Source of the DNA: Candidatus Fermentibacterota bacterium
GTDB taxonomy: Bacteria; Fermentibacterota; Fermentibacteria; Fermentibacterales; Fermentibacteraceae
Direction of reading: 5' to 3'
Assembly: GCA_002748705.1 (NCBI GenBank)
Contig: PDSZ01000019.1
Coordinates: 1 to 64,000, forward strand
DNA length: 64,000 nt
Positions 1 to 7,809 of the stretch are shown here, piece by piece. The notes beneath the pieces are model-generated. The model searched no databases, was not told the DNA's origin, and was given only the letters and a program-made list of their open reading frames with translations. Positions within the stretch are counted from its first letter, which is position 1. Every line of letters starts with the position of its first letter. The translations under genes and the position numbers were made by a program.

Positions 1-2
1 GA

Positions 3-623
3 AAAACTGCTGTTATGGAGAAGTCGGAAGCATCTCAGGACACCGATGCTTCTGAATCGAAACTGCCGAATACTGAAGCTGATCTTACCGGAAGAAATTC
101 CCGAATATCTCCAATGGCAGGTTCAGTTCAGAGCAGTGAAGGCAATACTCCTCTAACTCCCAGAATAGACTTCAGTAAACCTGGTGAGGTCGGTGACATC
201 CCCCCTGCAGTTTCTGAACAGGAGGAGTATGTCTGTATTCCACATGTATTTTCCTTCGCCATACCTGCGTCAGCTATTCCGCCATCAGTGGATCCTTCAG
301 GTAAGAATACTTCCGCTCCACCTGTTACTCAGACCGCACAGTCAATACCTGTTTACCTCCATCCAGTATCGGAAAATCAGCGAAAGGATGTAACAAAAAT
401 TCTTATCGCTGCCCTTGGTCTGTCAGGAGCAAGGGCAGAAGAACTTGTTTTCAAAGCGCCTTCCACAGTCTGTCTTTTCAGAAAGAGAAAAGATGCACTG
501 GCAATGCTCAGAAAACTCTCTGATTCAGGGGCGCCTGTCTCCCTTGTCCACTCCGAATACGATACAGGTAAACCCTCTGCAGAGAGAACAACATTCTTCG
601 GGTGGCTCAATGGAACAGGATGA
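3..623 (+). CDS. Protein with C-terminal ribosomal L7/L12-like domain (5' end outside window)
   Basis: The frame is open to the left edge, so the first methionine at 15 may be internal and the true start may lie outside. The first ~110 residues are a Ser/Pro/Thr-rich, low-complexity linker. The last ~75 residues form a compact domain with the pattern of the L7/L12 C-terminal fold: an ALGLSGARAEELVFKAPS helix-turn, then a Leu-rich helix ending in a Gly-Ala-Pro-Val strand. A similar segment opens the membrane protein at 53673-55112. The stop overlaps the xer start by 14 bp, so the genes are probably cotranscribed. The function is unknown. The domain is inferred by eye; it is not ribosomal L7/L12 itself, because the linker and context are wrong. 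Confidence 0.6.
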   Translation, partial: KTAVMEKSEASQDTDASESKLPNTEADLTGRNSRISPMAGSVQSSEGNTPLTPRIDFSKPGEVGDIPPAVSEQEEYVCIPHVFSFAIPASAIPPSVDPSGKNTSAPPVTQTAQSIPVYLHPVSENQRKDVTKILIAALGLSGARAEELVFKAPSTVCLFRKRKDALAMLRKLSDSGAPVSLVHSEYDTGKPSAERTTFFGWLNGTG

Positions 624-1500
624 TCTGATACAACAATTTCTTACCCGTTCCATTCTGGTAAGGAACCTTTCACATAACACTGTTGCAGCATACAGCAGAG
701 ATATAATTCAGGCTGCGGATTTTCTAGGGGATATTAAGAGCGCTGACTCAGCAGCTCTGGGAGAATGGGTTCACCATCTCTCCAGGCTGGGAAGGAGTTC
801 CTCCACCATCTCCAGAAAGCTGTCATCCATCAGAGCATTTTTCTCATTTCTGGTGGATGAGGGTATTCTTGATAATAATCCTGCAGATGGAATACCTTCT
901 CCTGCAGGGGAAGAGAGAATGCCCCATTCACTTTCTGTTGACAGGATAACACGGCTTATAGAGGCCTGGACAGGAGAAAATGCCCTCTCATGCAGGAACA
1001 GGGCCCTTCTGGAAATGGCATACGGGTCCGGTCTTCGGGAGAGCGAACTGGTTTCCCTTACTCTGGACAGAATAAATCTGCAGGACCGTTGGGTAAGACC
1101 CCTGGGAAAAGGGCAGAGGGAGCGCATGGTTCCTGTGGGAAAGTATGCGGCAGAATGGACAGGTATCTACCTTGACCGCTGGAGAGGGGAACTGGCATCA
1201 GTTCATTCAGGAAGCACTGTTTTTCTCACAAGAAGCGGCAAGCCCCTTTCGAGAATGACTGTCTGGAACATAGTTCGCAACTCGGCTCACAGAGCCGGCC
1301 TGGATTGCAGGGTTCACCCGCACAGTCTCAGACACTCCTTTGCTACCCATCTGCTGGAAGGTGGAGCCGATCTGCGGGTTGTGCAGGAACTTCTGGGGCA
1401 TAGCGATATCAGGACCACCGAGATATACACAGGGGTCAGCAGAAAGATGCTCTCCCTTGCTGTAGAGCGTTTTCATCCCAGAGGAAAGGGCCAATGGTAA
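610..1500 (+). CDS. xerC: Tyrosine recombinase XerC/XerD family
   Basis: Site-specific tyrosine recombinase of 296 residues, the usual Xer length, which in the family resolves chromosome dimers at dif. The N-terminal half is the SAM-like core-binding domain. The catalytic domain keeps every expected residue: Arg143 (GSGLRESEL), Lys in GKGQRERMVP, His238-x-x-Arg241 (HSLRHSFATHLL), His264 (ELLGHSD) and nucleophile Tyr273 (EIYTG). The ATG at 610 is chosen because family homology begins there; the frame stays open upstream but overlaps the previous gene. A second Xer protein lies at 50594-51481 on the other strand, so this genome probably uses a XerC/XerD pair. Which is C and which is D cannot be settled from sequence alone. 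Confidence 0.9.
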   Translation: MEQDDLIQQFLTRSILVRNLSHNTVAAYSRDIIQAADFLGDIKSADSAALGEWVHHLSRLGRSSSTISRKLSSIRAFFSFLVDEGILDNNPADGIPSPAGEERMPHSLSVDRITRLIEAWTGENALSCRNRALLEMAYGSGLRESELVSLTLDRINLQDRWVRPLGKGQRERMVPVGKYAAEWTGIYLDRWRGELASVHSGSTVFLTRSGKPLSRMTVWNIVRNSAHRAGLDCRVHPHSLRHSFATHLLEGGADLRVVQELLGHSDIRTTEIYTGVSRKMLSLAVERFHPRGKGQW

Positions 1501-2201
1501 AATTTCCTGCAGCGCTGGAGACACTTGGTGATCTGGAGGTTCTTTTTCGCAGAGCAGTATCCAGATCGGCAACAGGAAGGGCTGCAGTAAGGGTCCCGCA
1601 ATTGCCCAGGCTCAGAAACATAATCGCGGATATTTCCAGAACACCGGCTGGTGAGAGGGTAAATGGTATTTTCAGGCAGGTCAACCTGTGGACTGAGGAT
1701 TCAGTATCAAGCACTATTCTTCCCGCTGCAGGAGCTGCAGGGCTGCTGGCTGCCTGTGCAGGTGAAGCCTCTGCTCTGCTTGAGCTGGGGTACGGCAGAG
1801 AAGATGGAATAGACTTCATTACCTCTTTTGCCCTGCCATTTCAGAATCCGGTCAGAACCCTTAATCAGATAAGATCTGCGATACATTATACCGGGGGAAA
1901 TTTTGCTCTGCTTACTGATATGCTGGAAAGGGAGAACCCTTCGTCCAGACATCTGAAACTGGTCTTTTCGGTATGGCCTGTCGGCGGCAGAATACCTGCA
2001 GCCTGGCGTCCGGGAGAAGACCTTGAGTGTCTGCATCTGGATGTCAGTGAGGCTTCTGTACCACTTGTGATAACCTTCAGCAGAGCCCTCAGGGGATATG
2101 CTCTTCTTTCTCTCTGGGACCTCGCTTCCTCTCTGGCTGAAGAGAGGAGTTCTGTACAGCTTCTGAAACCTTCTTTCAGATATTTTGCTCTGGACTCCTG
2201 A
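1494..2201 (+). CDS. Conserved-looking hypothetical protein
   Basis: A 235-residue protein that I do not recognise. Its ATG lies inside the last codons of the recombinase gene (ATGGTAA overlap), which suggests translational coupling. The sequence looks globular and soluble, with an Ala/Leu-rich segment near residues 75-100 and alternating hydrophobic strands in the second half. It has no signal peptide, metal-binding cluster or nucleotide-binding motif. The next gene begins 74 bp downstream. The gene call rests on length, overlap and composition like its neighbours. Confidence 0.6.
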   Translation: MVKFPAALETLGDLEVLFRRAVSRSATGRAAVRVPQLPRLRNIIADISRTPAGERVNGIFRQVNLWTEDSVSSTILPAAGAAGLLAACAGEASALLELGYGREDGIDFITSFALPFQNPVRTLNQIRSAIHYTGGNFALLTDMLERENPSSRHLKLVFSVWPVGGRIPAAWRPGEDLECLHLDVSEASVPLVITFSRALRGYALLSLWDLASSLAEERSSVQLLKPSFRYFALDS

Positions 2202-2275
2202 GCTTTTTGTTCTTCTTTCTCCTTCGTATTATCGTACATGCTTCAGATTGAACACTCTTTGTGGGGAGGCCTACC

Positions 2276-4612
2276 TTGTCGGCACAATTTATTCTTGTTT
2301 TTGTTAACATTCTTGCTGCAACCAGTCTGCCTGATGCTGCCCTTATTCCAGGTGTAAGCGGTGAAACAGTTGTAGAAGGCGCTGAAATTGAGGGCAGGAG
2401 CTGGATGAGGATACTGGAAACAGACTATGCTGTGCTCCGTGTATCCGCTTCGCCGTCGGTCCCGATGACAGCATTCGACCACAGAGGCCAGCCACTTGCG
2501 GTTTCCACAGGAGGAGCCCCGCTTGTTCTCTCAGCATATTCAGATTACTGGTTCTGGGTCAGGGCAGATGCTCCTGAAGTGGATTTCAGTGTGGAGTATG
2601 TGGTCTCAAATCCTATGAGCGGTTCATCTGTCAGTTCTGCTCTCGGGTCTGAACAGATGGCGGAGATCTGGACATTTACTCCTGACAGAGAAGGTAAATG
2701 GAGCTTCTTTCTCAGAGGAAATGACGATGTATCAGACCTGGACCTGGAACTCTACGGACCAGGTAACGATTTGTGGGCAAGCAGTTCCAGCAACAACTCC
2801 AACGAAAAGTTTTCAATGAATCTTCTCGCCGGAGAACAGGTTGAACTTATAGTGTCCAGATACAACAAAGGCGGCAACGGAGAATACAGCCTTGAGGCAG
2901 CAAGGGTAGGGGATTTCCCTGTACTTTCTTCTTTTGCAGCAGGAGACGCTGGTTCCGGAAACTGTCGGAGATTTCTTCTCAATCCATCTGAAGACAGATC
3001 TTTTTTGGAGCTGACCTATGAGAACCAGGGAGACCTGGATATGTTCGTAAGGGATGATAATGGAGAGATAATCTACTCCTCAAATACCTATTTCAGTTCC
3101 GAGGGGTTGCTTCTTCCCATGTGCAGCAGCAAAAGGGTTGTTGAAGTCTATCCCTTTGAAATTGATGATGAACTGACAGCCTTTCCCTTCAGCATCAGCC
3201 TGAACTCCGAGGCAACTGAAATCACCTCAGGGGAGATACTGGAGCTTCCAGTGGAGCATGGCAGTTCTCCTCTGATTGAGTTTACCGCGCCTTCCACAGG
3301 GTTCTACAGAATAGCAGCAGAGTATGAGAAGCTGAGAGACGGAGACATAAGGCTTTTTCACACAGACGGCGAACCATCGGTATTCATCACAACAGAGAGA
3401 GGTGATGAGAGGTTCATTTTCAGGGTTGAGCGAGATGAAACCGTCAGCATCGTTCCAGGGTTTCTCACTCCGGGAACCTCCGGTCTGTGCCGCGTCTCTG
3501 TGATGCCTGTCCAGCCTGATCCGGTCACCGGTCTGGAGCATGGCACAATAGACAGGAATTCAGATCCCCAGCATTTCTATACTGTTCGAGGGGAGCAGGG
3601 TACCACTCTCGTTATCGAACTGAGAGGTGATCAGAGAGAGCTGGATCTTGATATGCTGGTCAGCGGTCCCGATTATGTTATGCAGGCTGAGGGCGGTTTG
3701 AGCAATACTGACAGCGCAGCTGATGAATCGGTAATACTGTACTGCAGTGATGACGCAGTCTACGGTGTAACTGTATACGCCTATGAAAGGGACGGAGAGG
3801 GAACATTCACCATTGAGACAGAGAGTATACCGGAGGAGAATCTGGCGCAGGGAAGCCCTGAAGCTGAGACCTGGGCTATTGTTGCAGGTATAAGCGGCTA
3901 CAGTTCCAGAACTGATATTCTTTCAAGGGCAAGCATGGATGCCATTGATGTTTACAGGTTCCTGAGGGACAACCAGAATATTGATCCTGACCACATGATT
4001 CTGCTGATTGACGCAGAAGCTACTGCTTCTGCATTTGAAAACGCAATGGATGATATCTCCCGCAGAGCAGGCTCAGAAGACAGACTGATTATCTTTTACA
4101 GCGGACACGGTTCTCAGAATCCTCCAGGAAATGTGGGGCCGGAAGAGGAGGACGGAGTCAATGAGGTTCTCTGCTTCTATGACAGGGATGTAACCGATGA
4201 CAGTATTGCTGAACTCATAAATGATTTTTCCGGTTACACATATCTCTTTGCCGATGCCTGCCATTCAGGGGGGCTTGTGAACGATTTCTCAGAAGATGAC
4301 AACATTCTGGTTATCACCGCTGCCAGGGAAGATCTTTCTGTAAGCGAAAGAATCCTTACACCTATACTCCTGGAAGCTTCAACCGGAGCAGCTGACAGCA
4401 ACAATGATGGAACAATTACCGCTGAAGAACTGGTGGATCATGTGGACGGTATGCTTTCCAGAATATGCCCTGTCTGTGACGCAGTTGTAGATTCCGGAAC
4501 AGCTGAGTGTCCGGAATGCGGAACTGTTCTGAAGGGCGAGTACCGCATACCCAGGCCCGAACAGGGGCTTTATCTTCCCGCTGACCATCCGGTCTGGAAT
4601 CAGGAGAGTTAA
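2276..4612 (+). CDS. Secreted caspase-like (C14/metacaspase) protease with PPC-like domains and zinc ribbon
   Basis: A 778-residue exported protein. The TTG at 2276 is preferred over the GTG at 2261 because GGGGAGG sits 6 bp before it. An N-terminal hydrophobic signal segment is followed by repeated beta-rich modules resembling bacterial pre-peptidase C-terminal (PPC) domains, near residues 115-220 and 420-520. From about residue 532 comes a caspase-fold domain with the dyad His611 (YSGHG) and Cys662 (DACHSGG). An EF-hand-like calcium loop (DSNNDGTITAEEL) follows near residue 706, and then a four-cysteine zinc ribbon (CPVC...CPEC). The first three elements fit known bacterial caspase homologues; a zinc ribbon at the end is unusual. 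It lies directly upstream of pheS (1 bp gap). Its substrate is unknown; basic-residue specificity typical of metacaspases is only inference. Confidence 0.85.
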   Translation: MSAQFILVFVNILAATSLPDAALIPGVSGETVVEGAEIEGRSWMRILETDYAVLRVSASPSVPMTAFDHRGQPLAVSTGGAPLVLSAYSDYWFWVRADAPEVDFSVEYVVSNPMSGSSVSSALGSEQMAEIWTFTPDREGKWSFFLRGNDDVSDLDLELYGPGNDLWASSSSNNSNEKFSMNLLAGEQVELIVSRYNKGGNGEYSLEAARVGDFPVLSSFAAGDAGSGNCRRFLLNPSEDRSFLELTYENQGDLDMFVRDDNGEIIYSSNTYFSSEGLLLPMCSSKRVVEVYPFEIDDELTAFPFSISLNSEATEITSGEILELPVEHGSSPLIEFTAPSTGFYRIAAEYEKLRDGDIRLFHTDGEPSVFITTERGDERFIFRVERDETVSIVPGFLTPGTSGLCRVSVMPVQPDPVTGLEHGTIDRNSDPQHFYTVRGEQGTTLVIELRGDQRELDLDMLVSGPDYVMQAEGGLSNTDSAADESVILYCSDDAVYGVTVYAYERDGEGTFTIETESIPEENLAQGSPEAETWAIVAGISGYSSRTDILSRASMDAIDVYRFLRDNQNIDPDHMILLIDAEATASAFENAMDDISRRAGSEDRLIIFYSGHGSQNPPGNVGPEEEDGVNEVLCFYDRDVTDDSIAELINDFSGYTYLFADACHSGGLVNDFSEDDNILVITAAREDLSVSERILTPILLEASTGAADSNNDGTITAEELVDHVDGMLSRICPVCDAVVDSGTAECPECGTVLKGEYRIPRPEQGLYLPADHPVWNQES

Positions 4613-4613
4613 A

Positions 4614-6179
4614 TTGACAGATAATGCTTCAAGGGATCTGCACCCTCTGGAGAGATCTCTGCTGGGCTGGCTTGATGACCATTCACCATCCACTGATCAA
4701 GAGTCTCTTAAAGGTACCGGAATGGATCAGGGCTCTTACAGGAGAGCTGTACAGTGGCTTCTCTCAAGAAACCTTGCAGAGGTAACCGAATCATCAACAA
4801 CTGCCACTGTTGAACTTGGCCCTGTTGGCCGGGACAACCTTCAGAAAGGCACCACTCCAGAGCTCGCTCTTGTTGAAGCTGTGCAGTCCGGAATCGATTC
4901 GCTGCAGGAGGTTCAGAAGGATGGAAGGTTTGACAGGGGCAGATGGGGCAGTGCAATGGGAGCCCTTGTAAAAACAGGAGTTCTGAAGAAAGAGGGAGGT
5001 TCTCTGGTTTGTGCAGACCCTTCAGGAGGGGTATTCTCCAGATTGTGGCATATGGTTTACGCTCCTCTGGTTGAAGGTAAGACTGTAGATGTTAAAAACC
5101 TTCCAGAGGCAGTATCAGGTGCAGTTTCAGCAAGGGCGCCTAAAAGGGGCAAAGGCCGTGGAGAATTTTCCATTGTTGAATCGGTAACTTCCACTCTCTC
5201 GATCACAGATCTGGGACGAACCGTATGGAATGACTCAAAGGACAGGGCTTCCATAGGAAAACTCACAAGGGAAATGCTTGCTTCAGGAAGCTGGAAGAAT
5301 GGGCAGTTCAGACGGTATCAGGTGGACATACCTCCTGCCAGAATACATACAGGCAGGCTCCATCCCTACGGAATCTTTCTGAATACAGTGAGATCCAAGC
5401 TTCTTGCAATGGGTTTCAGGGAGATGAAAGGTTCTCTGGCAGAGAGCGAGTTCTGGAACAATGACGCTCTCTTCATGCCTCAGTTTCATCCTGCGAGGGA
5501 TATTCATGATGCCTACTACCTTGAGGATGGAGTCTCTGTTTCTCCTCCGGAAGAAGCTCGCGGTGAAGCTGTAAGAAAAGCCCATGAAGACGGAGGCGAA
5601 ACAGGGGGCAGAGGATGGGAGTACACCTTCGACTGGAAGAGGTCACTTCAGGCCATTCTTCGGTCCCAGGGAACTGCTCTCTCTGCCAGAAGACTCGCCT
5701 CTGAACCGAACATTCCAGGCAAATACTTCGGAATAGCCAAGTGCTTCAGGTATGATCAGGTTGATGCCACTCATCTTCCTGACTTCTACCAGGTTGAGGG
5801 TATTGTTCTCGGTGAAAAGATAAACCTCAGGCACCTTCTCGGTCTGCTGAAACTCTTCTCTGAAGAGGTGGCAGGTGCCACTGAATACAAGTTTGTGCCT
5901 GCATATTTCCCCTTTACCGAGCCTTCTGTGGAAATACACATCAAACACCCGGTTCTGGGATGGATGGAGATGGGAGGCGCAGGGCTCTTCCGAAAAGAAG
6001 TATGCCTTCCTCTGGGAGTTGATGTTCCTGTAATAGCATGGGGGCTGGGGCTGGACAGAATGGCGCTGATGGCTCTGGGGCTTTCTGACATAAGGGATCT
6101 GGTAACTCCGGATCTGGGAAAGCTTAGGTCCATAAGGATCAGACCTGAGGAGCTGCTGGGAGGTGGAATCAATGCCTAA
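4614..6179 (+). CDS. pheS: Phenylalanyl-tRNA synthetase alpha subunit, archaeal/eukaryotic type
   Basis: Class II aminoacyl-tRNA synthetase subunit that forms Phe-AMP and charges tRNA-Phe with PheT. At 521 residues it is longer than the common bacterial PheS (~340) and has an N-terminal winged-helix region starting LHPLERSLLGWL, as in archaeal and eukaryotic enzymes. Motif 2 is around GIAKCFRYDQVDATH, followed by DFYQVEGIV; motif 3 is GAGLFRKEV...GLGLDRMAL. The start is TTG at 4614 behind AGGAGAG. The gene overlaps pheT by 8 bp. Archaeal-type PheRS is known in spirochaetes, so transfer between domains has a precedent. Confidence 0.95.
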   Translation: MTDNASRDLHPLERSLLGWLDDHSPSTDQESLKGTGMDQGSYRRAVQWLLSRNLAEVTESSTTATVELGPVGRDNLQKGTTPELALVEAVQSGIDSLQEVQKDGRFDRGRWGSAMGALVKTGVLKKEGGSLVCADPSGGVFSRLWHMVYAPLVEGKTVDVKNLPEAVSGAVSARAPKRGKGRGEFSIVESVTSTLSITDLGRTVWNDSKDRASIGKLTREMLASGSWKNGQFRRYQVDIPPARIHTGRLHPYGIFLNTVRSKLLAMGFREMKGSLAESEFWNNDALFMPQFHPARDIHDAYYLEDGVSVSPPEEARGEAVRKAHEDGGETGGRGWEYTFDWKRSLQAILRSQGTALSARRLASEPNIPGKYFGIAKCFRYDQVDATHLPDFYQVEGIVLGEKINLRHLLGLLKLFSEEVAGATEYKFVPAYFPFTEPSVEIHIKHPVLGWMEMGGAGLFRKEVCLPLGVDVPVIAWGLGLDRMALMALGLSDIRDLVTPDLGKLRSIRIRPEELLGGGINA

Positions 6180-7809
6180 GATTGAAGTGCCGCTGAAGGA
6201 TCTGCTTTCGCTTTCCGGTCTGAAGGGAACCGAGGGTCTGGAAGAAATGCTTGAACCGCTCAAGGCAGAGCTGGACGGAGTATCTGAAGATGTTGTAAAG
6301 ATTGAGCTTAACGACACCAACCGTCCTGATCTCTGGACAGCGGAAGGGGTTGCCAGAGCTTTGCGCTGTTACAGGAGTTTCAGAAGCGAGAAGCATCTTG
6401 ATGATCTGGGCACCTCTGACAAAACCATAACAGTATCCTCTGAACTCAAGGAGATAAGGCCCTTTATTGCAGCATTCACCGCTACAGGCTGGACAGTGGA
6501 CAGGGATGGTCTTGATTCGCTCATAGCAGCACAGGAGAAGCTTGCCTCAAGTTTCGGCAAGGAACGCCGAACTGCGGCCATAGGCTTCTATTCCCTTGAC
6601 AGAATTACCTTTCCGGTAAGCTATGAGACTGCTTCACCGAATACGGTTTTTCAGCCTCTCGGCGAAGAAACGGAGATGACATTCGCAGGAGTTCTTGAGG
6701 AGACAGAAACAGGAATGAAGTATGCAGGTCTTCTCAAGGACTTCAAGGCCTATCCTGTGCTGAGGGACTCTGCAGGTGAGATACTCTCTTTTCCTCCTGT
6801 GCTTAACAGCAACTTCACAGGAAGGGTGGAACCTGGACACAGCAGGCTTTTCTGCGAAGTTACAGGAACCGACTGGCACACTGTCAACCTTACGCTGACC
6901 ATTCTGGCGTGCTGCCTTGAGGACAGGGGAGCCAGAATTGAACCTGTAGCAATAAACTACCACACTGGAAAAGTTGTTACTCCTGTAATCTACTCAGATA
7001 CTCTTACAGTGGATCTGAATGAGATATCCTCTGTAATCGGCGTTGATGCTCAGAAGCTTGATATTGAGAAGCTCCTGTCAAGGATGGATTACAGTGAGGT
7101 AAGAGTGGAAGGAAACTCTGTAACTGCGGTAATGCCTCCCTACAGGAGGGATGGTATACACCCTGCTGATCTCATAGAGGATGTTGCAATTGCCTGCGGT
7201 CTTAACAACCTTGAGCCGCTTCTTCCTTCAGAGTATACCGTTGGAGCATCTGCTCCGTCGGAGCTGCTGGCCTCTGCTGTAAAGACCCTTCTGGTAGGAC
7301 TGGGCTGCGAAGAGATAATAAGACCTGTACTCACCAGCTGTGAGAAAATCTGTGACCTTACAGCAACTCCTGAACCGCCGGTTGCTATAAAAAACCCAAT
7401 GACTCTGGAATACGGTGTTGTGACAAACACCCTTCTTCCGGCGCTGCTGGAGGTGGAGTCGGTGAGTGGATATGCTGCTTTTCCCCATGATCTGTTCACT
7501 GTGGGCGAGGTGCTGCTTCGAAAGGATGACGGTACTGTTCATACAGAAATGAATCTTGCTGTGACTTCAGGGGATTCGGATTTCGGGCGTGTTCACTCCA
7601 TACTGGGAGCCCTCTGCCATTACAGAGATATGGAGCTTGTTCTTGAAGATGCTGACGATTCAAGGTTCATTCCAGGAAGAAGTGCCAGAGTGCTGATAAA
7701 TGGAAATAAAGCAGGTATTCTTGGAGAAATACGACCTGAAGTTATAGAGTCATGGGGCATTGCTGTTCCTGTGGCAGGGTTTGAAATCTCTCTGAAAAGC
7801 CTCAGTTGA
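6172..7809 (+). CDS. pheT: Phenylalanyl-tRNA synthetase beta subunit, archaeal/eukaryotic type
   Basis: Beta subunit of PheRS. The length of 545 residues matches archaeal/eukaryotic beta subunits; typical bacterial PheT is ~800 residues with an N-terminal tRNA-binding-like domain and a C-terminal anticodon-binding domain, and both are absent here. The N-terminus (MPKIEVPLKDLL) and the NDTNRPDLWTAEGVARALR segment are typical of the archaeal form. A B5-like domain (PPYRRDGIHPADLIEDVAIA) lies in the middle. The ATG at 6172 has GGGAGG 8 bp upstream and is preferred over the GTG at 6163. It overlaps both pheS and uvrB, so the three are probably one transcript. Confidence 0.94.
   Translation: MPKIEVPLKDLLSLSGLKGTEGLEEMLEPLKAELDGVSEDVVKIELNDTNRPDLWTAEGVARALRCYRSFRSEKHLDDLGTSDKTITVSSELKEIRPFIAAFTATGWTVDRDGLDSLIAAQEKLASSFGKERRTAAIGFYSLDRITFPVSYETASPNTVFQPLGEETEMTFAGVLEETETGMKYAGLLKDFKAYPVLRDSAGEILSFPPVLNSNFTGRVEPGHSRLFCEVTGTDWHTVNLTLTILACCLEDRGARIEPVAINYHTGKVVTPVIYSDTLTVDLNEISSVIGVDAQKLDIEKLLSRMDYSEVRVEGNSVTAVMPPYRRDGIHPADLIEDVAIACGLNNLEPLLPSEYTVGASAPSELLASAVKTLLVGLGCEEIIRPVLTSCEKICDLTATPEPPVAIKNPMTLEYGVVTNTLLPALLEVESVSGYAAFPHDLFTVGEVLLRKDDGTVHTEMNLAVTSGDSDFGRVHSILGALCHYRDMELVLEDADDSRFIPGRSARVLINGNKAGILGEIRPEVIESWGIAVPVAGFEISLKSLS

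Noticed and set aside
415..609. N-terminal extension of the first Xer recombinase
   Set aside because: It overlaps the preceding gene in another frame and family homology begins at 610.
5643..6320. 225-residue minus-strand frame
   Set aside because: Shadow of pheS and pheT; serine-rich with no domain.
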